A DNA stretch of 64,000 nucleotides from Motiliproteus sp047633175 (lineage in GTDB: Bacteria > Pseudomonadota > Gammaproteobacteria > Pseudomonadales > Balneatricaceae), in assembly GCA_047633175.1 (NCBI GenBank), contig JBLIEQ010000009.1, forward strand, positions 59,635 through 123,634, read 5' to 3'. Below are positions 27,343-34,817 of this stretch, piece after piece. Position 1 is the stretch's first letter; each line of letters opens with the position of its first letter. The translations under genes and the position numbers were made by a program. The notes under the pieces were generated by a model. That model was not told the DNA's origin. It saw only the letters and a program-made list of their open reading frames with translations, and ran no database searches.

Positions 27343-28311
27343 TTATTGGACAATCTTTTTAGCCCGGTCGAGCATCGCCTGCGGCAGGCTGATGCCCATC
27401 CGTTGGGCCGCGCCCGGATTGAGATGCAGCTCCAGTTGCTGGACCCGCTCGACGGCAATATCACCGGGTGCCTCGCCGCTGAGGATCCGCGCCACCATCT
27501 TGCCGGTCTGCACGCCGACGTCGTAGTAGTTAAACCCTACCGCCGCGACAGTACCCCGGGTAACCGAATCGGTATCGCCGCTGATCAGCGGAATATCGTT
27601 CTGTTCGGCCACCTTGATAACCGCTTCCAGAGCCGATACCACGGTGTTATCCAGCGGGACGTAGAGCGCATCCACCTTGCCGACCAGACTGCGCACCGCC
27701 GCCAGCACATCGCCCGACTTGATGGCGACGCCTTCGACCAGCGTGATACCCCGCGCACTCGACTCCTCTCTGACCATCTCTACCAGGGTGACCGAATTGG
27801 CTTCACCCGGGTTATAGATGACCCCCAGACGCTTGACGCCAGGCACCAGCTCCAGGATCAGTTCGATATGCTTATCGATCGGCGACAGATCGGAGACCCC
27901 GGTGATCAGCTCGCCAGGATGTTCCATATTGCTGACCAGCTTGGCCCCGAGCGGGTCGGTAACGGCAGTGAACACCAGCGGAATATGACGTGCGGAGGCG
28001 GCGACGGTCTGTGCCGAGGGTGTCGAGATCGCTACGATGACATCGGGCGAGTCGCCGGCAAACTTCTTCGCTACCTGGGCCGCGGTCACCGGATTGCCCT
28101 GCGCGCTCTCATAGCTCCAGCGCAGGTTATCGCCCACCTTATAGCCCGCTGCCGCGAGTCCATCCTGGACCCCCTGTCGGCAGGCATCCAGGGCAGGATG
28201 TTCGACGATCTGGGTGATGGCGACATGCTTCGGTTCGGCCTGTGCCGGTTGTCCCAACAGCCCCAGCCCCAGTAGGGCAAATGTAACGGGAAGAAACGCA
28301 GTTTTTTTCAT
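27343..28311 (-). CDS. ABC transporter substrate-binding protein (PF04392, TrpX-like)
   Basis: 322 residues with a signal peptide (cleaved near QAQA at about 25) and a two-lobed type I periplasmic fold: VAITQIVEHPALDACRQGVQDGL at the start and LGVIYNPGEANS in the middle. Relatives in streptococci bind tryptophan or tyrosine, but proteins of this family bind various ligands and the substrate cannot be read from the sequence. It is the first gene of a three-gene operon on the minus strand. Confidence 0.86.
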   Translation of the reverse strand: MKKTAFLPVTFALLGLGLLGQPAQAEPKHVAITQIVEHPALDACRQGVQDGLAAAGYKVGDNLRWSYESAQGNPVTAAQVAKKFAGDSPDVIVAISTPSAQTVAASARHIPLVFTAVTDPLGAKLVSNMEHPGELITGVSDLSPIDKHIELILELVPGVKRLGVIYNPGEANSVTLVEMVREESSARGITLVEGVAIKSGDVLAAVRSLVGKVDALYVPLDNTVVSALEAVIKVAEQNDIPLISGDTDSVTRGTVAAVGFNYYDVGVQTGKMVARILSGEAPGDIAVERVQQLELHLNPGAAQRMGISLPQAMLDRAKKIVQ

Positions 28312-28454
28312 TGTTAGAGCATCCTTCTATACAGCAATTTTGAAGTGCGAAAACTACCATGCTATGCGCCTGTTGTCAGCTACAGGCATGCCCGGAGCGC
28401 GGCCCCTTATGCCGGCCCCTTATGCAGGGAAGGAGTCTAGGTACAGGGCTGTTA

Positions 28455-28703
28455 ATGCGAAAGCTGATCACGATGGCGCCGGAACGACTGCTGCGGGGGC
28501 TCGGCGAGCAGGAGCTCTTTGTCCGCCTGCACCATCTTCTTCACCTGTCGTTGATGGCCGAGAATCAATTCCGTATCGCCCATCTGCAGGGTGCCATCAA
28601 GACGCTGGATCTGCAGCGCAAGATGAGCCGGCTCCGCCAGGAGGCGATCGTCGAAGAGATCGAAATAATTTTCATTAATCAAAGCATGCTGAGACCACCT
28701 TAA
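28455..28703 (+). CDS. Small hypothetical protein, 82 residues
   Basis: I do not recognise the family. The plus-strand frame has the G/C-rich third codon positions seen in the other genes here, while the overlapping minus-strand frame does not, which supports this strand. The protein is basic with an amphipathic helical middle (LQGAIKTLDLQRKMSRLRQEAIVEEIE) and no membrane segment. AAGGAG lies about 20 bp upstream, rather far. It is divergent from the ABC operon and may be cotranscribed with the SpoIIAA-like genes. Confidence 0.5.
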   Translation: MRKLITMAPERLLRGLGEQELFVRLHHLLHLSLMAENQFRIAHLQGAIKTLDLQRKMSRLRQEAIVEEIEIIFINQSMLRPP

Positions 28704-28795
28704 CTAGACGAAACAGGTTAAGCCTATTAAGCTGCAGAGAGGTAGATGTCATATTTGTTAAATACTGGTGAAAAAACGCAAATAAAGGACAGACG

Positions 28796-29164
28796 ATGAG
28801 CTCGGAGGTACGATTATCAGAGGATGGCCGCTATGTCTACGTAACTCATCAAGGTCGAGTATCCATTGTTGACATCAAGGCCGCAAAAACTGAGGCAAGG
28901 CCTCTCTTTAACCACTGTGATCGAATGCTGGTGGACTACCGCCAAGCAAAGTTAAGTCATATCAAGATTATAGAGATCGATAACCTGGGTCTTAGCTTTA
29001 AAAATTCCGTGCCCCTGTGTGAAAAAGTGGCGTTCGTCAGAGCGCCGGCAGCCGATGATAGAGTTTACTCACACCTGATCAATATCTGTTGCGTCTGCGG
29101 GGTAGAGACCGAACTCTTTGAAACGCTGCCCGCCGCCAGAAACTGGCTACTCGAGACCCTCTAA
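28796..29164 (+). CDS. SpoIIAA/STAS-like protein, copy 1
   Basis: 122 residues. The alternation of strands and helices and the C-terminal AARNWL stretch (usual in SpoIIAA-like proteins, PF11964) suggest a STAS-related fold. It is about half identical by eye to the next gene; shared blocks include DGRYV, NHCDRMLVD and ADDR. AAAGGA stands before the ATG. No membrane segment. Function unknown; related proteins are thought to bind nucleotides or partners. Confidence 0.6.
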   Translation: MSSEVRLSEDGRYVYVTHQGRVSIVDIKAAKTEARPLFNHCDRMLVDYRQAKLSHIKIIEIDNLGLSFKNSVPLCEKVAFVRAPAADDRVYSHLINICCVCGVETELFETLPAARNWLLETL

Positions 29165-29334
29165 GCAACGAGCAACCCCTTCTCCCCGTATAGAATCGCA
29201 AAAAACAGTTCCGTCCCTGTGCCTTATGTTATTCATTAGACTCAACGAATAGATAATGGCCTCGCTACTGCTTTAGAGTAAGATTTACATACTGTTTATA
29301 ACTCAGTTTAAAAGATAGTAATCAAGGATGCTCC

Positions 29335-29703
29335 ATGAAAACAAAGGTTGAATTATCAGTCGATGGGCGTTACGTCCTCGTGACTCAACAGGGACAGTCA
29401 ACTATCGCCCAGATGGAGGCCACCAGAATTAAGTCACTGCCTCTTTATAACCACTGTGATCGGATGTTGGTGGATTGCCGTCAGTCAGACATCAGTCATC
29501 TCGCGTTTATAGAGCTCGACAGCTTGGCTGCGAGCTTTAAAAAAGCCGTGCCACCCTGTATAAAAGCGGCGTTCGTCAAAACACCGGGCGCCGATGACCG
29601 TATGTACGCACACCTAGCTAACACCTATAGTATCTTCGGGGTAGAAAGCGAGATATTTGAGACGCTGGCAACCGCCAGGGATTGGCTGCTCGACGACCAT
29701 TAG
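29335..29703 (+). CDS. SpoIIAA/STAS-like protein, copy 2
   Basis: 122 residues, a tandem paralogue of the preceding gene with the same length and blocks (DGRYV at 9, NHCDRMLVD at 39, GADDR at 85, ARDWLL near the end). The 170-bp gap and an AT-rich stretch before it (TTTACATACTGTTTATAAC) suggest its own promoter. AAGGA precedes the ATG. The two copies are well diverged, so the duplication is old. Function unknown. Confidence 0.6.
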   Translation: MKTKVELSVDGRYVLVTQQGQSTIAQMEATRIKSLPLYNHCDRMLVDCRQSDISHLAFIELDSLAASFKKAVPPCIKAAFVKTPGADDRMYAHLANTYSIFGVESEIFETLATARDWLLDDH

Positions 29704-29710
29704 AACAACG

Positions 29711-29785
29711 GAACAATGGGGGGTCATGAACAATGGGGGGTCAAACAATGGGGGGTCAGGCCTTACATTTGACACTTTTACAGCT
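29711..29785. repeat. Inverted single copy of the 21.7-kb repeat
   Basis: Three short AACAATGGGGGGTCA-like units are followed by a 34-bp stretch (29752-29785) that is the exact reverse complement of 21720-21753. It lies between the STAS-like genes and ridA. Confidence 0.85.
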
Positions 29786-29922
29786 AGAGGGGTTAAGTGT
29801 CCTTTTGCTTAACAACAGCTAACTAGTACATCGCCTTTTTAAGCTCGAGAAGGGCCTTTTCTCACTCGATGTTGACTTAAATAAAGAGCCCCTCGCAACA
29901 CCGGGTCAAGCCCGATAGACGA

Positions 29923-30282
29923 CTAGCCGTCATTACTCACTGCTGCAATCACAGAGATCTCTACCAGTAGCTCAGGCCTTGCCATCTGCGCCTGCACACA
30001 GGCGCGCGCGGGGGCTGAACCCTCGGGTACCCAGGCATCCCATACCGCGTTCATCTCCTTGAAGTCCTTCATATCCTTGATGTAGAGCGTGGCGGACAGC
30101 AGCTGCTCCCGGGAAGAACCGCTACTGCGCAGCAGGCTATCGACCTTTTCCAGCATCGTTTCCGTTTGCCCGGTAATATCAGCATTGGCGTCGGCGGCCA
30201 CCTGGCCACACAGGTACAGGGTGCCGTTGTGGACCACGGCTCGGCTCATGCGTATTTTCGTTTCAAAACGTTGAATGGTCAT
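29923..30282 (-). CDS. RidA/YjgF-family enamine deaminase
   Basis: 119 residues from ATG 30282, chosen because AGGAAG precedes it at good spacing (the frame runs open to 30351). The family hallmarks are visible: R93 in APARACVQA and E108 near the C-terminus, matching the Arg and Glu that act on the enamine. RidA proteins convert 2-aminoacrylate and related enamines to keto acids and ammonia. It is the third gene on the strand after the CuyA-like lyase, whose chemistry passes through 2-aminoacrylate, so the placement is functionally sensible. A general housekeeping RidA elsewhere in the genome cannot be excluded. Confidence 0.88.
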   Translation of the reverse strand: MTIQRFETKIRMSRAVVHNGTLYLCGQVAADANADITGQTETMLEKVDSLLRSSGSSREQLLSATLYIKDMKDFKEMNAVWDAWVPEGSAPARACVQAQMARPELLVEISVIAAVSNDG

Positions 30283-30320
30283 TGAATACTTCCTGATGGG
30301 TTGTTTATTTGTTTTGTAGG

Positions 30321-30386
30321 TAGCCGTTAAGCGCTCCTGCATGGACGGCACTCGCTACGTCCCTGTAGTTCGGGCTTCAGCCTGAC
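30321..30386. repeat. Single copy of the 50-bp repeat
   Basis: A near-identical copy of the tandem units at 21456-21571 (CCGTTAAGCGCTCCTGCATG, ending CTTCAGCCTGACG), between ridA and the exporter gene. Confidence 0.85.
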
Positions 30387-30401
30387 GATCGCGGCATCCC
30401 C

Positions 30402-31427
30402 TTAAACTTGCAGCCAGATAAGCACCAGAGCGGCGAGAAACACCGTCTCTGCCACCATCAGCGCCACCGGCCGCCAACCCATGGCCGCCAACTCCTTGAA
30501 CGAGGACTTCATCCCCAGCCCCACCATGGCAATGACCAGGCACCCGCGTGACAGCTCCACCATCAGATGGGACACTTCGGGGATAATATAACCACCGCTG
30601 TTAAGGGTGACTATCAGGATAAAGGCCACCAGAAAAGCGGGCAGAGGAAACCCTTTGGGCTTGTTACCCGCCTCAATTTTCCCCCAGCGGGCGGCGATCA
30701 GAGAGATGATCAATACCGCCGGGACCAGCATCGACACCCTTAGCAACTTGGTAAAGGTGGCGACATCACCAATCTCATCGGACATCATATAGCCGGCGCC
30801 GACGACCTGAGCGACATCATGAATGGTGGCCCCCAAAAACACACCACTGGCAACCGGACCCAGATTAAACGCCGTCACGATCAGAGGGTAAGCGATCATG
30901 GCGACGGTACTCAGCGCCGTTACGCAGATCACCGTGAAGATCAGATTCTTTTCTGAATCTTTGTCTTGAGGTAGCACCGCGGCAACGGCAAGAGCAGCAG
31001 ACGCACCGCAAATACCCACCGATGCTCCCGTTAAGATGCTCTGGGAACGCCCCAGTTTGAGCCAACGGCCCAGCACAAAGCCAAACAGGATTGTAGAAGG
31101 TACCGCCACCAGCACGATAGCAATCGGGGTGATGCCCAGACTCATTAACTGTTCAACGGTGATGCGTGCCCCCAGCAGAGCAATACCCACACGAAGCACT
31201 GTCGTGGCAGAAAACTGAATCCCGGCGACACAGCGTCCTTCGGTCGACAGGTAATTAAACGCCATCCCCATCAACAAGGCATAAAGAATAACCGGACCGC
31301 CGTAGTGCTCCGATACAAAGCTGGCCGCCATCCCGACAACTAGGCACAGCGTGAAGCCTGGGATGAGTGTTTGCAGTGCTCTCCTACACCGCGCCCCTTC
31401 ACTCATCGCTAACCTGAACCCATTCAT
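30402..31427 (-). CDS. YeiH-family putative sulfite/sulfate exporter
   Basis: 341 residues with about ten membrane segments and the family stretch GASVGICGASAALA (about residues 136-150), matching the YeiH/UPF0324 family (PF03601), whose members are proposed exporters of sulfite or sulfate. It lies 118 bp downstream of the CuyA-like sulfo-lyase on the same strand. CuyA releases sulfite, so an export role comparable to CuyZ of cysteate-degrading marine bacteria is a reasonable inference. Transport has not been shown for this protein. Confidence 0.82.
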   Translation of the reverse strand: MNGFRLAMSEGARCRRALQTLIPGFTLCLVVGMAASFVSEHYGGPVILYALLMGMAFNYLSTEGRCVAGIQFSATTVLRVGIALLGARITVEQLMSLGITPIAIVLVAVPSTILFGFVLGRWLKLGRSQSILTGASVGICGASAALAVAAVLPQDKDSEKNLIFTVICVTALSTVAMIAYPLIVTAFNLGPVASGVFLGATIHDVAQVVGAGYMMSDEIGDVATFTKLLRVSMLVPAVLIISLIAARWGKIEAGNKPKGFPLPAFLVAFILIVTLNSGGYIIPEVSHLMVELSRGCLVIAMVGLGMKSSFKELAAMGWRPVALMVAETVFLAALVLIWLQV

Positions 31428-31545
31428 CTTGGAATCCTATGGAGTATTGGGCGGCTAACCTGATTGCATCAGCGTCTCGTCGCCCGTTGGAACGGCCCCT
31501 GCCTGGCACCGCCGGTGGATGGCAACGTACAAGGTCAGCTAGAGG

Positions 31546-32556
31546 TTAGCAATAGTCTGATAACTCAAAGGCTTTACGATAACCGAACAGCGCCTGGCTA
31601 CCACCGGTATGCAGGAAGACGATATTGTCGTCCTTATCGAAATGCCCTTTACGGATCAGATCAATAAAACCGGCGGCGCCTTTGGCGGAATAGACCGGAT
31701 CCAACAGGATAGCTTCTTGCTCGGCAAAGAGTTTGATCGCTTCGATTCCGCTTTCAGTCGGAATGCCGTAGCCGTCACCCACATAGTCGCAGTTGGCAAC
31801 CACGTCTTCGCGCTTAACCACCCCGGGGATCCCCAGATGCTCGGCGGTCTTTTCCGCCAGACGGAAGACATTGGTTTCCTGAGCTTCGCGCGGTATCCGC
31901 ACACCAATACCCAAGACCGGAATCAGGCTGTTGCTGGCCACAAGACCGGTAATCAGACCCGCCTGGGTGCCGGCGCTGCCTGTGGCGTGAATCACACGAT
32001 CAATCTTCAGGCTCCTGTCGTTGGCCTGGGTCAAGAGCTCCAGGGCCGCATTGACATACCCCAGGGCGCCGATGGGGTTGGAGCCGCCACCAGGAATGAT
32101 ATAGGGCTTTTTGCCCGCAGCGCGCAACTGCACCGCGACCTCTTCCATCGCCTGGTTCATATCGGTACCGGCGGGATACTTGCTTAATTCTGCGCCAAAC
32201 AGCTGATCCAGCAGCACATTGCCATTGTAGTTGTAATCCACATCGACGCTGCCGGTGCGATCTTCCAGCAACACCTGACAGGCCATGCCCATTTTGGTAG
32301 CGATGGCTGCCGTCTGTCGGGCGTGATTCGACTGAGTCGCGCCCTGGGTAATGATGGTATCGGCGCCCTGTGCGATCGCATCGCCCATCAGGAATTCCAG
32401 CTTGCGGGTCTTGTTTCCGCCACCGGCCAGACCCGTGCAGTCATCTCGTTTGATCCAGAGGTTAGGACCTTCGAGAAACTTGCTAAGATTGGTCATGGGC
32501 TCGAGCGGGGTCGCCAGGTGGGCGAAATGTAAACGAGGAAAACGGGACAGGTGCAT
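31546..32556 (-). CDS. cuyA: Cysteate sulfo-lyase / D-cysteine desulfhydrase family PLP enzyme
   Basis: 336 residues, fold-type II PLP enzyme of the ACC deaminase/D-cysteine desulfhydrase group. PLP lysine K49 sits in GGGNKTRKLEF; QGATQSNHARQ (71-81) follows. Blocks such as WIKRDDCTGL, LLEDRTGS, NYNGNVLLDQL, YIIPGGGSNPIGALGYVNAALEL and YGIPTESGIEAI recall CuyA of Ruegeria pomeroyi, which splits cysteate to pyruvate, ammonia and sulfite. The neighbours (exporter, RidA, LysR, racemase) support this over D-cysteine desulfhydrase, but activity on D-cysteine remains possible. Divergent from the LysR gene. Confidence 0.82.
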   Translation of the reverse strand: MHLSRFPRLHFAHLATPLEPMTNLSKFLEGPNLWIKRDDCTGLAGGGNKTRKLEFLMGDAIAQGADTIITQGATQSNHARQTAAIATKMGMACQVLLEDRTGSVDVDYNYNGNVLLDQLFGAELSKYPAGTDMNQAMEEVAVQLRAAGKKPYIIPGGGSNPIGALGYVNAALELLTQANDRSLKIDRVIHATGSAGTQAGLITGLVASNSLIPVLGIGVRIPREAQETNVFRLAEKTAEHLGIPGVVKREDVVANCDYVGDGYGIPTESGIEAIKLFAEQEAILLDPVYSAKGAAGFIDLIRKGHFDKDDNIVFLHTGGSQALFGYRKAFELSDYC

Positions 32557-32705
32557 CAGTAAGTCTCCAGACTAGGGCTTCTTTATGTCTTCTCTATATG
32601 TGCTTTACAGCCTACAGGCGACCTTCGTGACTGCCCAATGCTGTTATATCTTGGACCGGTTACTTTTCGGCATACAGGTGTTAGCATCCTGAAAAAAGGT
32701 GGTTT

Positions 32706-33617
32706 ATGGAACTGAAATGGCTTGAAGATTACCTGGCACTGGCCAAAAACGGCAGCTTTTCGAAGGCGGCAGCCGCGCGGTTTGTCACGCAGCCGGCGTT
32801 CAGCCGTCGCATCCGCTCACTGGAAAATTGGCTGGGTGTCAGCCTCGTTGATCGCACGAGACACCCCACCAGCTTAACCGAGGCGGGCGAGGAGTTTCTG
32901 AAGCATGCCGAAGACCACAAAACCCGAATCTACGCGTCACGTGAACAGTTAAAGGCGATGACCCGCGGCCAGGTCCATATCGCGATTATGTCGCAGCACT
33001 CTCTGGCGGTCTCTTTTGTCCCCAACTGGCTGCAAAAAATCGAGCCCCTGGTCGGTAATGCCCTTATCAAGATCAACGCCGGTGATCTGCACGACTCACT
33101 CGAGTCTTTTTTAGCGGGTACGGGGGACTTTTTACTCTGCTTCTCGTCACCCGATATTTTCAAACAGCTGGAACGAGACGATATTGAATGCATCCATGTC
33201 GGCACCGATCAATTAGTCCCGGTAACGGCGGTTAAGGCCAACGGTCAGCCTCTGTATAACCTCACCCAGGGCGGCGATTTACGGTTACTCACGTACCCTA
33301 AAGAATCATTTTTTGGGCGGTTAATTATACGCGAATGCATGCCATCGCCTGAAGACGATCTCAAGCTGCATACTGTCTGTGAAAATGCGTTAGCCGAGGG
33401 TCTCAAAGCCCTTGTCATTAAGGGTTACGGTGTAGCCTGGTTACCTAAGGGTATGATAGAAAAAGAACTCAACGAAGGCAGCATGGCAATTCTGGGAGCA
33501 CCGCTGGCGTCGACTGATTTACAGATCAAACTCTATTGCTTTAAAGGGGAACGCTCGGACTTAGCCAATACGTTCTGGAGCTATATGTCCGAGTTGTATA
33601 ATCAGGGTTACGCCTGA
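32706..33617 (+). CDS. LysR-type regulator, HypT/YjiE-like
   Basis: 303 residues: winged helix-turn-helix at the N-terminus (FSKAAAARFVTQPAFSRRIRSLE, about 18-40) and a LysR substrate-binding domain after it. The N-terminal WLEDYLALAKNGSFSKAA and the later LTYPKESFFGRLI resemble the HypT/YjiE subfamily. It is divergent from cuyA across 149 bp, the classic position of a LysR regulator of its neighbour. I infer that it controls cuyA, the exporter and ridA, with cysteate or a product as inducer. AAAGGTGG precedes the ATG. Confidence 0.85.
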   Translation: MELKWLEDYLALAKNGSFSKAAAARFVTQPAFSRRIRSLENWLGVSLVDRTRHPTSLTEAGEEFLKHAEDHKTRIYASREQLKAMTRGQVHIAIMSQHSLAVSFVPNWLQKIEPLVGNALIKINAGDLHDSLESFLAGTGDFLLCFSSPDIFKQLERDDIECIHVGTDQLVPVTAVKANGQPLYNLTQGGDLRLLTYPKESFFGRLIIRECMPSPEDDLKLHTVCENALAEGLKALVIKGYGVAWLPKGMIEKELNEGSMAILGAPLASTDLQIKLYCFKGERSDLANTFWSYMSELYNQGYA

Positions 33618-33693
33618 GAACAGCCCACAAATAAGGCGTCAGGCTGAAGCCTAACCCACAAAAAACACATCCCTATGGGTTGGCAAGATGCAG

Positions 33694-34407
33694 CTATTCG
33701 ACCCCCAGTGCCTTGCGAACGATAGCCTGAGCTAGGAGTTCTGAGGCGTCATACACGGGCAGCGAGGTCTTTAGTTGTCCGCCAATCACGGACAGCTCGG
33801 TACAGGCCACCACCAGGCACTGAGCCCCCTGCGCCTCCAGATCTGCAGCGGCACGGTTATAGGCCAGAATGTGCTCGAGTGTCTGCTGCTTAGCCTTTAC
33901 CGCACGAATCAGCTCCATCACCTGCTGCTGGTTCTGTTGCCGGGGATACAGCACCTGGACATCATGCTGCTCAAACCAGGGCTCGTAAAGATGAATCAGT
34001 TGCAAGGCGCAGGAACCCAGCAGGCCGGCCTTGCTCAGATCAGACTGCGACTGCGTGGCATGCTGGGAGGTTAGCTCGATCAAATTTAGCACCGGAATCT
34101 CCACCGCAGCCGCGATCTCCGGGTAGTAGTGGTGCGCCGTATTACAGGGAATGACTAAGAAGTCTGCCCCCTGCTTTTCCAACCCCAGGGCCATCTCGAT
34201 CAGGCATGGTGCCGGATTTTCTCCCGTACCTTCGATCAACGCCTTGATCCGCGAGGGGACCTTGGGATTGTTGTCCACCAGCATGCGGATATGATCCACG
34301 TCATCTTTGGCCGGTGTCTCATCAATCACCCGCTGCATCAGATCCACCGTGGCTTCTGGCCCCATGCCGCCGATAATGCCGACGGTCTTGGCGTGGCTTG
34401 CGGTCAT
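33694..34407 (-). CDS. Aspartate/glutamate racemase family protein
   Basis: 237 residues from ATG 34407 (GGGAG upstream; a GTG at 34416 is the alternative). PLP-independent racemase family with GIIGGMGPEAT (11-20), C88 in PCNTAHHYY and C203 in ACTELS as the two catalytic cysteines. It resembles YgeA-type broad amino-acid racemases. It lies next to the cuyA cluster and beside a decayed second cuyA fragment, so racemisation of cysteate or cysteine is an attractive but untested idea. Aspartate or glutamate are the conservative guesses. Confidence 0.8.
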   Translation of the reverse strand: MTASHAKTVGIIGGMGPEATVDLMQRVIDETPAKDDVDHIRMLVDNNPKVPSRIKALIEGTGENPAPCLIEMALGLEKQGADFLVIPCNTAHHYYPEIAAAVEIPVLNLIELTSQHATQSQSDLSKAGLLGSCALQLIHLYEPWFEQHDVQVLYPRQQNQQQVMELIRAVKAKQQTLEHILAYNRAAADLEAQGAQCLVVACTELSVIGGQLKTSLPVYDASELLAQAIVRKALGVE

Positions 34408-34580
34408 TGCTGGCACTCCCGGGCGACGTCAACAATGAGGCAGTGCCGGTTCCAACGCTCAGGCTGGGTAACCAGGTCAGCACGCTGTGGCCGTAGTATC
34501 GCGGCGTGTAGATTATCCATGCGCCCGCTTTAAGTATTCCATCTGATACCTCTTAGTCTTTTATTCTCAATTCGCTGGCA

Positions 34581-34663
34581 TAAATGATGCTGTCAGCGGC
34601 CTGTGTGATCGTATCGCCCATCAGGAATTCCGGTCTTGAAACGAGGAAAACGGGCCCGTGCAT
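34581..34663 (-). pseudogene. Decayed fragment of a second cuyA-like gene
   Basis: 34581-34636 matches the inner part of cuyA's 5' region (around 32350-32412), including the 20-mer TCGCCCATCAGGAATTCC core. It is then joined to a match of cuyA's first codons and upstream side (ACGAGGAAAACGGG, 34640-34653, versus 32530-32543). About 110 bp in between are missing. No reading frame remains. It lies directly upstream of the racemase gene, in the same orientation as that gene and as cuyA. Confidence 0.72.
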
Positions 34664-34701
34664 TGTGATGTTCCTGTGACTTTTATTGTGTGCCAGGGCA
34701 G

Positions 34702-34740
34702 GCTGCATCAGGCATTGCTATCCTGTCTGATGCGGTTCGT
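34702..34740. repeat. Partial copy of the rpmE-upstream palindromic element
   Basis: 39 bp match, with one mismatch, the reverse complement of 1292-1330 (CATCAGACAGGATAGCAAT on the other strand). A second short repeat follows at 34762-34780 (ACCCACAAAAAACACATCC), identical to 33654-33672. Together with the cuyA fragment these fill the racemase-folD gap, where no gene is seen. Confidence 0.75.
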
Positions 34741-34817
34741 GCGTTACCACATCCTACGCCGACCCACAAAAAACACATCCTGGCAGAGCTTTGTGGGTAA
34801 TAGGGCCCTTTCACCTA

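Noticed and set aside
28452..28682. Minus-strand frame of 76 codons opposite the small gene
   Set aside because: Third-position base use favours the plus-strand frame.
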